Shown here: positions 9,401 through 19,462 of the stretch, in pieces
Layout of the letters: the number at the start of each line of letters is the position of its first letter
Position numbering within the stretch: position 1 is the first letter of the stretch
Source of the DNA: Folioceros fuciformis
Lineage: Eukaryota > Anthocerotophyta > Anthocerotopsida > Anthocerotales
Reading direction: 5' to 3'
Length of the DNA stretch: 23,595 nucleotides
NCBI GenBank assembly: GCA_049999805.1
Contig: JBNGIO010003686.1
Location: 1 to 23,595 of the forward strand
Notes under the pieces: model-generated
Database searches by the model: none
Told to the model about the DNA's origin: nothing
What the model saw: only the letters and a program-made list of their open reading frames with translations
Program-made: the position numbers and the translations under genes

Positions 9401-10314
9401 CAGCAATAAGCGTAGGTCAAATGGCTTCTTGGGCATCGGTGGTAGGTAAGCTTTTTGTTATTCCGCGTTATGACATTTTAGGAGTAAAAAGTAGTTTTTG
9501 AGAATGATGTTCTAAAGGACTAATATTTTTTTTGTAGTGATAGCTAGGGGTTTTGTTATTCCGCATCATGGACATTTTAGGAGAAGAAAGTAGTTTTTGA
9601 GAATGATGTTCCGAAGGGCTAATACTTTTTTTGCCGTGCTAGGGTTGGTCCCAATCTTTGGAGTAGATGGGACTTTCCGTATCTTTTTCAATAATAGGAA
9701 ATCCTCGTATAAGGTCAAAATGTATTTCCATCTTTTGAGTATATGGCACCTTCTACACTGTAATTTCAATAAAATACATATCGCCTTCGTATAGAGTTGC
9801 ATAAGATAATGCAATGCATCCTTTAAGGAATCCAATTAAAAATTGTAATAGAGTTAAATATAATATCTAAATATTATTAATATATAATATAAATTATATG
9901 ATGTATTATTATACTAATAAAATTATAGTTTCTATTGTATGTTAATTTATATATGAGATATAAAATCATCTATAATAGTATAACAAGATAGAGTAATAAA
10001 ATCTAGTAGTTGAATTATTGCTATTAAATATTTTATAAATATATATTATTAAATGGTATGTATATATATATATACAATAATGTAAAAAATTGTTTCTTGT
10101 TATGTATATTACAAGGAAAAACTCCTTTCCATACTAACATAAATGCATGTAATTTATTCAGAAAATCGTTTATGGTTCAAGATTGATCCTAGGTTTTGAT
10201 GGGCATAAGGGCACCATGCCCAAGATTGAACGACGGTCAGACCTCGCAGCACTAAGACTACAAGTGAGCGCCTGTTCAACTCTTAGTCTCATATGTTGTT
10301 TAGAACAAACTCTA
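9401..10314. other. AT-rich spacer with (ta)n runs
   Basis: From about 9840 to 10140 the sequence is extremely AT-rich, with a tatatatatata run near 10060-10074. A duplicated phrase of the form ttttgttattccgc[ga]t[tc]atg...gacattttaggagNaNaaagtagtttttgagaatgatgtt occurs near 9450-9515 and 9550-9612. No gene is seen. Confidence 0.6.
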
Positions 10315-10430
10315 CGCACCATGCTTGGGTCAAATCTGCCAATTGTACACAGAATGCTTGGTTCCAATTTGCCAGCTCTCTACACACCATGCTTGGTTCG
10401 AATCTGCCAGCTCTCTACACACCATGCCGA
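10315..10430. repeat. 33-35-bp tandem repeat
   Basis: The phrase atgcttggNtcNaatNtgcca recurs at 10321, 10354 and 10389, with a partial fourth copy (atgccg) at 10424, at a period of 33-35 bases. The last copies share ctctctacacacc. Further on, gaagctaagcaaNagatagc occurs at 10573 and 10618 (period 45). Confidence 0.8.
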
Positions 10431-10902
10431 AGTAGAATATGTATAGCTGACTAGATTTAAGGTTGAAAGATACAACCCTACTATTGATTTCAGGCATGAT
10501 AACGAGCCGGGACAAAAGTTGATTTCTAAGGAATCGATTCAATGAGGAATTGCAAGGAAGAAGCGATCGCGAGAAGCTAAGCAATAGATAGCATGAGGAT
10601 ATTAGTTCTAATCGTAGGAAGCTAAGCAACAGATAGCATGAGGATATGGGTTTTGATCTAAATTTGGTAAATTGTTGTACAAGATGTACATGAATCTTAC
10701 TTAAGATAGTATGGACTGTCTACAATATCTTCCCTTCATGTTGGTTGTGTGAGTCTTGTCCAGTTGGCAAGAGCATTGGAGTTGTGAAGTTGCTTTGAAT
10801 GCAGTATAGTGAGATATTTTGAACTGACCTTCTGAAGTTGTGTAATGTGCAGTAGAGTGAGATCACTTTTCCTTCCATTGTGAGCTAAGTTATTCGAACG
10901 GT
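10431..10902. other. spacer and probable promoter region of acidic-repeat gene copy 2
   Basis: No gene is seen. A short repeat, gcagtaNagtgagat, occurs near 10800 and 10849, just before the next gene. No convincing TATA box was found. A possible splice acceptor (gaccacag) ends at 10948, so the gene may begin with an upstream exon. Confidence 0.4.
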
Positions 10903-12543
10903 ATGTCACTTATAAGTCAATTGAATTGGTTGGTGTGGATGACCACAGGGCCAAAGCGAGAGGCATGCACCCCGAGAAACAGGAGCGGACGCTGCAGTTG
11001 CTGGTGCGGCATGGCTTCCTGGGAGGAACGCGCCGGGCCTAATGCAGCGGCGGAGGATCGCGCGATTTCGAGTTTCGACGAGGCTCCACTGCCGTCTATT
11101 GAGCACTATTCTATCTCAGATGTGCTTTCATCTGAATCCAAGTCACCAGACTGCGACAGGCATCCCTGGCAGGACGAGGGCCTCTCGCTCGACTTTCTTG
11201 ATGGAGCTCCTAGCCCCGAAGGATTGGCAAGGAATGTGCAGAAGGACGTGGAATTGGTTCCGGAGAACGTCTATATCTTGGCGGAGGATGGAAACAATCC
11301 TGAGAACGTGTTGACGCTGGATGAATATCCGCTGCCGGAGGTCTTAGACGTCAAGGACAGCAATTCGCATGCAAGTCCCTTGGTGGAGGAGAATAGAAAT
11401 GATGTGTATCAGGAGGCCGCCTCGGTGGAGCACGCCACTCTTCTGGAGTTTTTGCATCGCAGTGAGTATGCCGAAATGGACGGTTCTGCAGAGCTAGAGC
11501 CCGATGAGGACCTGCTGGATGCAAACATAGAGAGGCAAATGATGGCGCTTGAGGCACTAGCTTACGCTGATGAGGTTACAGCGCCACACTCCGGCTTCGG
11601 GTTCTTGACAACTCTAGGGGAACATGATGTATCAGAGCGGAAAGTGGAGGCAGCACGACGAGGTGAGGAGGACCTGCTGGATGCAAACATAGAGCAGCAA
11701 ATGATGGAGCTCGAGGCACTCATGTACTGTGATGAGGTTGCAACGCGACACTCCGGATGTGAGATTGCAATGCAACGGTCTGGCTTCGGATTCCTGACTC
11801 CTCGAAAGAAACATATACCAGAGCGGGAAGTCGAGGCACCACGTCACGGTGATGAGGTTGCAAGGTCAAAATCGGGACGTGAATCCTCGGCACCTCAGGA
11901 GGAACGTGGAGATGGAACGGGCTTGGAGCTATCACTTCGTCATTGGATGGAGGGCAGTGTAGGAGGAGCGCCGGCACCCGAGGCGCCGCTACCTGGAGGT
12001 GATAACGCTGGAACGTCACAGTCCGGCTTTGAATTTCCAGCACCTCTGGAGGAACATGGAGATGGAGAGGGCTTGGATCTAGTTCTGGATCGAGAACTGG
12101 AATGGGAACTGGACACAATATCTGACGCGGAGGTGGCAGGGTTCACGTTCGGCCCCGAACTCTTGGCATTTCTGGAGGGACATGAAGATAGAGAGGACTT
12201 GGATTCTGTGCCAGAATCGCCTAACAGGAAGAGAAATCCGGATAACTCCGAGGACAAGCCCTCTAACAACAGACCTTCGAACAATCCTACGAAAGCTGCG
12301 CACGCTACATGTCCTGGTTCAAGTGCGGCCAGACCAGTAGCAGTGGAAGGATCAAGAAGTGAAAATCCTTCTTGCGACCGCGATAGTCCGAGGGGTTTGA
12401 AGAGCAAGGCAGCTAGGACTGGTATTCGGGACTCCGCAAAACCGTCTCCAAAGCTCGAGAGGGCACAGTCTAGATGGAAACGATGTCTGTCAAGATGTTT
12501 AGGAAGAGAGAGAACCCGACGAACAGGGGCAGCAAAAGGTTGA
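10903..12543 (+). CDS. acidic repeat protein, copy 2
   Basis: A continuous frame of 546 codons; the start is ATG 10903 or, in better context, ATG 11011 (MASWEERAG, 510 aa). The product is acidic over most of its length. Its central region is made of degenerate repeats: [ED]EDLLDANIE.QMM.LEAL occurs twice, each followed by Y.DEV(A/T)..HSG and then GFGFLT. Further GDEVA..., SGFEFPAPLEEHGDGEGL and FGPELLAFLEGHEDREDL units follow. The last 100 or so residues switch to a Ser, Pro, Lys and Arg-rich tail (NRKRNPDNSEDKPSNNRP; RSRWKRCLSRCL-like) that could be a nuclear signal or nucleic-acid contact. There is no recognisable catalytic or membrane domain. It is a tandem paralogue of the 5876 gene, 5 kb upstream on the same strand. 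The long open frame next to decayed sequence suggests selection. Function is unknown. Confidence 0.65.
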   Translation: MSLISQLNWLVWMTTGPKREACTPRNRSGRCSCWCGMASWEERAGPNAAAEDRAISSFDEAPLPSIEHYSISDVLSSESKSPDCDRHPWQDEGLSLDFLDGAPSPEGLARNVQKDVELVPENVYILAEDGNNPENVLTLDEYPLPEVLDVKDSNSHASPLVEENRNDVYQEAASVEHATLLEFLHRSEYAEMDGSAELEPDEDLLDANIERQMMALEALAYADEVTAPHSGFGFLTTLGEHDVSERKVEAARRGEEDLLDANIEQQMMELEALMYCDEVATRHSGCEIAMQRSGFGFLTPRKKHIPEREVEAPRHGDEVARSKSGRESSAPQEERGDGTGLELSLRHWMEGSVGGAPAPEAPLPGGDNAGTSQSGFEFPAPLEEHGDGEGLDLVLDRELEWELDTISDAEVAGFTFGPELLAFLEGHEDREDLDSVPESPNRKRNPDNSEDKPSNNRPSNNPTKAAHATCPGSSAARPVAVEGSRSENPSCDRDSPRGLKSKAARTGIRDSAKPSPKLERAQSRWKRCLSRCLGRERTRRTGAAKG

Positions 12544-12704
12544 ACCGGAGCAATCTAAGCAGATACGCTGTCTGATGGGCAGGTTGAAGCCCTCAAATAT
12601 GGTTTCCGGCCCGACCGCATTAGCGTGAGCAAATTGATTCAGGCCTGGATCCGGTAACGGTGGCGAATGCGAAGGTGTAGACATTGCTGCAGCCACAGAC
12701 AGCG

Positions 12705-13250
12705 TGTCTCAAGTACATGGGCTTCTTTGATCTGTCTATCCTCGACGACAACAAGCACTCATCTAGCAGATCTTGGAGAACTAGCCTGCTCTCCCAGTGG
12801 TGAAGGCGGACTTACAAGCCAGAGAAGGCAACAAGAATTTCTGAAATCTGTGTGTGACCTAGGGTACTTGAATGTGCGTAGTGAGATCTCCCAGACCATA
12901 CAGACCATCAGCGATACATGTTTGGTGCTGGCTTCATTAACCGAGAGCCTTTTGGATCGAGCAGTATCATCTGCTTCTCGTGCCTCTTATTCCTGTCTTC
13001 ATTTTATTTCTGGATTTATAGACTTCAGCTCCCAGTGCAGTCCAAGACATCAGATCTCGAGCTCCTGCGACTCCAAAAGCACTCATTAGGATAGAAGATG
13101 AAGGATGGTCGACTGCAAGACAACAGAAAGCACAAGGATCTACTAGATTAGAGCCGAGATAACAACAAAGCAAAGCTGTCAACTATGACACCTACGCTAT
13201 GTGAATCAAGAGATAGATTTGTCAACTTTGACACTTTGGTCTGCATGGTA
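12705..13250 (-). pseudogene. broken duplicate of the serine racemase gene (3' half)
   Basis: This stretch aligns base for base with 14120-14680 of the intact gene nearby. Shared pieces are tatcctcgac...catcta.cagatct (last exon), tgagatctccca.accat and cagaccatcagcgata (penultimate exon), tttatttctgg.tttatagacttc, and the intron tract acgacaacagaaag / tactagattagag and aacaacaaa. Read on the minus strand, the penultimate exon gives DLMSWTALGAEVYKSRNK where the intact gene has GLISGIALGAKSIKPEIK, followed by a stop, and the splice sites are damaged. Since introns are kept, it arose by DNA duplication, not retroposition. The outer limits are approximate. Confidence 0.75.
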
Positions 13251-13938
13251 GGCCCTTACATGTAGCAAGAACTTCAGATGGAGCTTCAGCGGTCTATACC
13301 AAAGAGTGGGAGGAAATTCAACCGGGAGCAGGGGGGAAGGCGGTGACTGCCTGCTAGTGCGAGTGGCTGTTGGGAGACCAGGCGGTGGAGAGGGACTTCG
13401 GAAGACAAAGTTGGGGGGCATAGGGCCGCGTGCATGGAGCAGAGCGAATGGGAAGTTGCCGTACAGACGTATCCGTTGATCTGAGAGACAGGATCCTACG
13501 TAAGCGGCAGGGGGGGCAACCCGTGAAGTCTGAACTCCGCCGCGTACAAGTATGGAACATGTCGGGGACTGAAAGATGCCCACCAGGGGTTTTGGAAGCA
13601 TAGCTAAAAGGATGTGGTGACGAGAACAAGAGAAGACTGCCGTCGCCCACTAGGAAGAGAAGTCCAGGTGACTGCAACTTGACAATTGGAATCGGAACGA
13701 TCCAAACGCTATGGAAGCGAGGATAAGGAGTCACGCTCGGCCAATCCAGGTCGATATCAATTCCATATTATCACATGATAAGTATTGTGTGACTATGAGT
13801 CGATATTGTCCAGACATCGGGGGCCGGTTCGAGTCACAATTTTCGGTTGTGAAGTTGTGAACCGAGTTCGATAAAGTGGATCATGTTGAACTAACAGAAA
13901 TTCTTCAAATTGAGTGCGCTACCTACATGTGTACTTCC
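13251..13938. other. GC-richer spacer and probable 3' UTR of serine racemase
   Basis: Minus-strand frames of about 130 codons here do not resemble any family I know and overlap each other, so I leave them out. The part nearest 13938 is probably 3' UTR of the serine racemase gene. No repeat is seen. Confidence 0.4.
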
Positions 13939-15631
13939 CTACATCTTGGGTGTGAAAGCCTGAGAACATAATACCTTCCACAACGGTTCCATATCGATGT
14001 TACCTCCGGTGACAACAATGCCCACCTTTTTACAGTCTGCCCACTTCCATGACGTCCTGAATCCCTCAGACAAAACAGCTGCCAGGCCAACAGCTCCACT
14101 TGGTTCCACGACTATTTTCAATCTCTCGAAGCACATGCGCGTTGCTTCCACGATCTCACTATCCTCGACAACCAGCACATCATCTACCAGATCTCGGAGA
14201 GCTGGCCTGCACTCACAATGAAGAAGAAGAAGGCAAACTTCAAGCCAGAGCAGACGACGATAGCTTTTGGAATGTAAGTATTTAAAGGCCAAATGTCCTC
14301 GAACGTACCAAGTGAGATCTCCCAACCATGCACGCAGACCATCAGCGATAGTGTTTGGTGGTGATTTTATCACCCTACCAGTGGCCTTGGATTGAGCAGC
14401 ATCATCCGCCCCTTGGGGCTCAGCAGCCACAACTTTTATTTCTGGCTTTATAGACTTCGCCCCCAGGGCAATCCCAGAAATCAGACCTCCTCCTGCGGTT
14501 CCAGGATGGCAGATACAGGGTCAACTGTACGACAACAGAAAGAAAGCACACAAGGGTGTACTAGATTAGAGTCGAAATAACAACAAAACAAATCTGTCCA
14601 GTATGTCACTACATCTGTACCGAAACAGCCTTGTCAAGTTTGAAACTACAAGCTAGCATTCTGTCACTAAGCCAGCAGTTCCTGAGTTTAACAGTTCCTT
14701 ACCACTCACGGGCACAATTATTGCGTCCAGTTCAGGAACTTGCTCCAGAAATTCAAGGGCTATAGTGCCTTGGCCACTGAGAGGGCGGAGAACGTAGTAA
14801 GGATTGGATCCATCAGCCAGTGCAGAGCACAGAGCAGAACAAAATTTTTTGTCTATCTTTTCAAGAGAAGCAGCGTGTCTGAAGTGACTTGCCAGCAGAC
14901 AACTTTCAGCAGACCCAAAGGGACATGCAACTCACCTGATAACCTTTCCATCGTTGAAAGGATGGATCAGGGTAGCGCCTGTTTCCTTCTGTATCCGAGA
15001 AGCTTCAACCTCTCTGGCTTGAACGTTGGGTTCGCAGAAGCTAACATGCCCGCCGTATCTCCTCACATTCTCAATCTTGCAAGCGGGTGCATCCTTCGGT
15101 ACCACAATATGAGCAGGAATTCCCCGCAACTGCGCAGCTAGTGCCAGTGCTGCGGCATGATTCCCACTGCCACATCCAAGCAGACTGCGGGCCATCAGGA
15201 ACCCATTGATTGTGACACAACGCTCCCACTCACTCTCGCACCAACTCGCACCTGCTGTGCGTCACCACGCCCTTCCTCGCAGTCTTCTCGTCGAGGGAAA
15301 ACACTGCATTGCAAGCTCCACGGAACTTGAAGGCGCCCCTGCATTGTCATCAGGATCTGCAAATTGCTGCAAAAACCTGATCAGGATAACCTGATTGCAG
15401 CCAATAAGGCATCCAGCACGCCACTCACCCCTTCTGGAATATCTCGCACTTGAAGAAGAGATTCCGACCCGCAAGGTTGTTCAGTGAAGATGAAGCGAGC
15501 ACGGGAGTCGTGTGCGAATAAGCCTGGATCCGCATCCTTGCCTCCCGGATCGAGCTCAGATCCGCTGCGTACTGCCCAATGTGCGCTGGTTTGAGCTCCT
15601 CGCAGTCGTCTTGGATGTTGGGAGCTTCCAT
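13939..15631 (-). CDS. SR: serine racemase (PLP fold-type II), 6 coding exons
   Basis: Coding exons on the minus strand: 15631-15429, 15338-15252, 15166-14936, 14776-14703, 14492-14309 and 14206-13939. All joins are GT-AG and in phase, giving 348 aa. The enzyme interconverts L- and D-serine and also dehydrates serine to pyruvate, using PLP. Visible landmarks: GGAFKFRGA with the PLP lysine K72; THSSGNHA with the likely re-face serine S97; SGGGL at 198-202, the phosphate-binding glycine loop; EPQGADDA at 223-230, whose E223 and D229 match the divalent-metal ligands of eukaryotic serine racemases; EPSGAVG at 294-300; and VVTGGNID near the end. The length fits serine racemase; the ACT-like regulatory domain of biosynthetic threonine deaminase is absent. 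ATG 15631 is the first ATG in frame, since the frame upstream has no ATG before a stop. The protein has no obvious transit peptide, so it is probably cytosolic. Known plant serine racemases are bifunctional; that function here is inferred. Confidence 0.9.
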
Positions 15632-15633
15632 CC

Positions 15634-15914
15634 CTGAGAAAATGACTCGGACCGTTACTCTAAGCACCACAGTCTTGAACCCTGGTCCCAGAGAGCCGAG
15701 GTTGCAGCCGACCAGATTCTATCCCCATACAGCAACAGGACATAAAAAGGCATCAACCGTGCCTGCCCGCATTCGTACACGTCTCGTTCAAGAACGATTT
15801 CTGGATCTTGTGGCATGGGCGCAGGATTCCCAACGAGCGAAGCGTTGTTGTGGCATGCAAGGTCGGTAATCGCACAGAAAAATATAAATGCCTTCAGTTG
15901 TGACCAGAACTCAC
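15634..15914 (-). other. probable 5' UTR intron of serine racemase
   Basis: On the minus strand there is a perfect donor, CAG|GTGAGT, at 15915/15914, and a pyrimidine-rich acceptor, tcattttctcag, ending at 15634. The acceptor is only two bases before the start codon at 15631. A 5' UTR exon would lie upstream of 15915. This is inferred from splice consensus only. Confidence 0.5.
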
Positions 15915-16265
15915 CTGGAGCGTCAGCTGTCACTCGCTTTTGTAGCTGTGAAGTGAACTGATGGGACTGCGTCCCTCTATTGCAGAAGGGGTCTTGCCAC
16001 AATACGAGCTTGCGCCCTTGGCCCCCGGGGATTGAGTAAGCACGAGCTAACGGGAAAGCTTCCGTTTAAGTTGAAGGGCCTTCACACTGTAAACGACCCG
16101 GTGGAAAGCGCCGTCCCCGTCTTCATAAATGTACTTAAAACTGCATAAATAAGCCCAGCGCTTAAACCTCACCCGCAGTTCTCGTTCTCGAGGGGCGTGC
16201 GGGATTCGTCGTTACGCGCCCGGCCACCGGCTCCACTGACCGGCTAAGTCTTTCTTACGAGCGTC
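15915..16265. promoter_or_regulatory. serine racemase 5' exon and promoter, possibly bidirectional
   Basis: The region is GC-rich and lies between the leftward serine racemase gene and a rightward small ORF. On the plus strand, cataaataa at 16144-16152 could be a TATA box for that ORF. On the minus strand no TATA box was recognised. No transcript data support either start. Confidence 0.35.
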
Positions 16266-16334
16266 ATGGTTCTCGAGGCTCTTCAGCAACCCTATCTCAA
16301 GTTCGCAGCTTCAACGATTACTGCAAGGCTTTGA
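16266..16334 (+). CDS. tiny ORF or truncated first exon, unknown
   Basis: The ORF MVLEALQQPYLKFAASTITARL (22 residues, with N-terminus MVLEALQQPY) begins at an ATG with G at +4, about 115 bases after a possible TATA box, and ends at TGA 16332-16334. It reads like the start of a normal protein. It may be a first exon cut off from its gene, or a chance ORF. No good splice donor lies inside it; gcaacag|gttta follows at about 16351. Confidence 0.2.
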   Translation: MVLEALQQPYLKFAASTITARL

Positions 16335-17713
16335 AAATTCCATGTGCAACAGGTTTAATACACTTTCAATATTTCCTGCCAACTATTCTTGACATCTACT
16401 TCAAACGGGCTTGTCACCAATGTGCACCTATGAACATGTCTTGGGTCTTGTCCACAGCCATTGTCTATTCTTCACATCTACTTCAAATGGGCTTCTCACC
16501 ATACCTATGAACATATCTCGGGGTGTGAAAACTTGCAATATCCTACCTCGGGTACGTTTTGTAAAGAGGACTAGGTTCGTTGTGTGAAGAGGACTTGAAC
16601 TAAATAGTAGCATTGAGAGGGAAGTACTCTAAACAATAGGTAAGATTGGCCTAGATCCTTTGGCATAGGCTACTTGATTTTGTAGCAAGTGAGGGAGTCT
16701 GACACGTAGTTTCCCATCAAAATGGTTAGGATGCACACTTGAAAAAAAGGCAAAAACTCCACATCCACGTGTGCCCATAATGTAGGCTTGTGAATCTATT
16801 ACTTATCACTGTTCTTATGGACTAGAGGACACGCAGCAAGGTGCAAACAAGCCCTTTGTGGGTCCAAGTTTGATTCCTAAGCAAGGTCCTGGGAGTAGGT
16901 GCAAGAAGACATCCAAAAAAACATAGGTGCAAATTTCAATTCATAGCTTTCCACCCACAGAAATGGTCTATAATATGTCAACTTTGTTTACATAAAAGCC
17001 ATCACATAGATGTGCAAGAAGGGATTTGTCAAAAGAAGTGGATAGTTGGTGCTTGTAACTACCTACAAGAATAGCTAGATTTCTTTTTGTTGCGAAACGG
17101 CATTAGGTTTCACACAAGCTATTAAGCCGAGTAAGTAGCCAGAGGCGCAGATAGAAGTTGATGCAGCAGCATGACGCGAAACAGGACAGAAAGCGAAACA
17201 GGTTTTGGAGAGATGAAGACTCACCTTCTCAAACACTGTACAATTACTGCAGCCGCTATAATTGCTACTATGTTCAAAGCGTAGAAGAGTAGCCTTTGCC
17301 TCGCTGTCCATTACCTACACAACACAACACATCTTAGCAAGACCACATAGCAATTAGACATCTAACCTTCACAGTAGGAATCCTTAAAGACCAAACACAT
17401 CTAGCACATCAAAACTATAGAAAGGACTAGATCAAACTACAAAAACAAATAGGTGTTTTGAACAAATAATTATCACATGTCTTTTTGCAGTCAGATCGAC
17501 TTGAAAATCACCCCTTAGTATCCCATTTCTTAGGCAGCCCTGCTATACCTAGTTCAGACATCTCTCGCTACGACCCATCTTTTTGATTGATACAACTACC
17601 TGAACCAACAGAACAGATCTTAGGGTCTTTAGCAAGAATGTTAGGTAAGGACTCTGAGTCCTCTATACTCTAGGGTAAAATGGAAGGTTTTACAGCACCT
17701 ATACAATAGCTGT
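16335..17713. other. spacer with one direct repeat and a possible isolated minus-strand exon
   Basis: A near-duplicate phrase, acatctacttcaaaNgggctt, occurs at 16391 and 16473 (period 82), followed in both by tatgaacat. On the minus strand, 17314-17225 is flanked by a T-rich acceptor (gttgtgtag) and a consensus donor (gagaag|gtgagt). Its frames are short, and one encodes a hydrophobic stretch (LNIVAIIAAAVIVQCL). No partner exon was found. Nothing else is seen. Confidence 0.4.
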
Positions 17714-19462
17714 ATGTGGTCACCTCCAAATAGGTATCCTAGATTATCTCGGCATAGTCCTACCTCCCTCAAACATCCACTTATAGCAAATAATCCACCC
17801 AATCCTCCTAATTTGCCAACAATTATAAACAACAATACAAACAACATTTTCAAGTTGGACTTGAAAGACAAGGACAAATTTCATGGGTCGGATTACCCAA
17901 TATGGGAGCTTCGAATAGAGGTAATTTTCGAAGAGCAAGACCTCATGGATGTTGTGATAGGAAAAACTACAAATCCTGCATTAGCAAACTCTAGAGGGTC
18001 AGATCCAGACATTCAAGCTTGGGTAAAGCTGGACAAGAGAGCACGCAGCATAATCCTATCTGCTCTCGACAGGAATATGGTTCGACATACTCAAAGGCGG
18101 ACCACGTCTGCAGAAGTATGGAAATTGTTGAAGGACATGTTCCCAGCAAAAGATGGAATGTCGCTTATCAATGTTACCAGACAACTCTATGGCCTTCGCA
18201 TGAAGGATAGTGATAGTGTGGAGAATCGCTTACTCAAGTTTCGCAGTTTATGTGCCAAGCTTGCTTCCTACGATAACGTTTTGAAAGAGGCGAAGGCTAT
18301 CACTCTCCTTCTCACATCCCTGCCACATAGTTACAAAGCATTTGTCACTGCACAAACCAACTTTGCAAACCAAGCAGGTGCAAAAATTACTTTCTCACAA
18401 GTAGTTGGTGCACTGTTGGAGGAGGAATCAAGCAGAGTTGCTACTGGACAAGGACAGCAGCAACATAATTCACAAGTCCTCTACACCCAACGTGGATGTG
18501 GAAGAGGACGAGGTAGAGGAAGGGGACCACCCTATCCTACACAAACCTCCTTTACACCTAGACAAAAAAAGAAGGGCACTTGTCATTGATGTCGCATACC
18601 TGGACACTTCAAACTTGAATGTCGTAAGAAGCAGGTCGAAGAGCCACGCCAAGAGGCACCACTTGGTGCTGAAACCCATGTAATGACAAGAGGACAAATC
18701 AGTCCTACACAAACAGCACACAAGCCGCCAACCATCCGTGCGTTATGTCTCTCTCTTTTGCAAGCTGATACTAATATGTGGTTCTTGGACTCAGGGGCTA
18801 CACATCATATCTGCCTATCGAGAGACAAATTTGTCACTTATAAACTAGCACCAACTAGTCAGTTTGCGCTACTTGGAGATGACAGTGGATTGGCAATTGC
18901 TGGATATAGTGATGTCTCGTTCCCTGTGAAAGGAGGGAACCACATCACACGGTTGGGTGTCTTACATATACCTAACATGAAGAAGAATCTTTTGTCAGTC
19001 AAGAAACTTGTCCTAGACCACGATCTGCGAGTGTGTTTCACACCTAGTGGCTGTATAGTAACATCAGCTAACAACCACTCAATCATTTTAGGAGAAGGAG
19101 TCACTTACAATGATCTCTACCATTTTGACATTATAGTCAATTATGCATATGGAATGGTTACTAATGCCAAGAGTGATGTAGACAAGACTTCCCTTTGGCA
19201 TAATCGCCTCCGTCATCCTAGTATAATGTACATACGTCAAGTCGTTAGTAAGCCAGAATTATCCAAGGATCCCATTACTTTTAAACTTGAAGATCACTTT
19301 TTTTACGAAGACTACCAAGTCGGAAAAATAGCACAGAAGCCATATAATGATCCGAAGCCTACCAAAGCAACAGCACTGCTTAATATCGTGCACTCAAATA
19401 TATGCGGCTTGATGTCAATAGCTTCTTTCGGTGGTTCAATATATCCTGATGTTTATCAATGA
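17714..19462 (+). pseudogene. copia Gag and protease with an internal stop
   Basis: The frame from ATG 17714 is open for 291 codons, then hits TGA at 18587-18589 and continues in the same frame to 19462. The first part has the copia Gag region (FHGSDYPIWELRIEVIF near residue 57) and a basic Gly-Arg tract. The stop falls between the first two cysteines of the CCHC zinc knuckle (18581-18622; spacing C-x2-C-x4-H-x4-C). Downstream comes the aspartic protease, with DSGAT at 18788-18802, then the pre-integrase LWHNRLRHP at about 19193. The start of integrase has HSNICG, with Asn in place of the first catalytic Asp (19397-19399). Confidence 0.85.

Noticed and set aside
11940-12407. 155-codon minus-strand frame opposite acidic-repeat copy 2
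   Set aside because: It is the shadow of the plus-strand gene; its Ser and Pro richness mirrors Glu/Asp-rich codons on the other strand.
13206-13734. Overlapping minus-strand frames of 126-131 codons
   Set aside because: They overlap in different frames in a GC-richer region, start without good context and show no motif.
13830-13850. ggttcgagtc, resembling a tRNA T-loop
   Set aside because: The flanking bases cannot form the T-stem, and no acceptor, D or anticodon arm is present upstream.
15655-16002. Minus-strand frame joined in phase to serine racemase as an N-terminal extension
   Set aside because: The frame begins at TTG; no ATG occurs before the upstream stop at 16066-16068, so translation should start at 15631.
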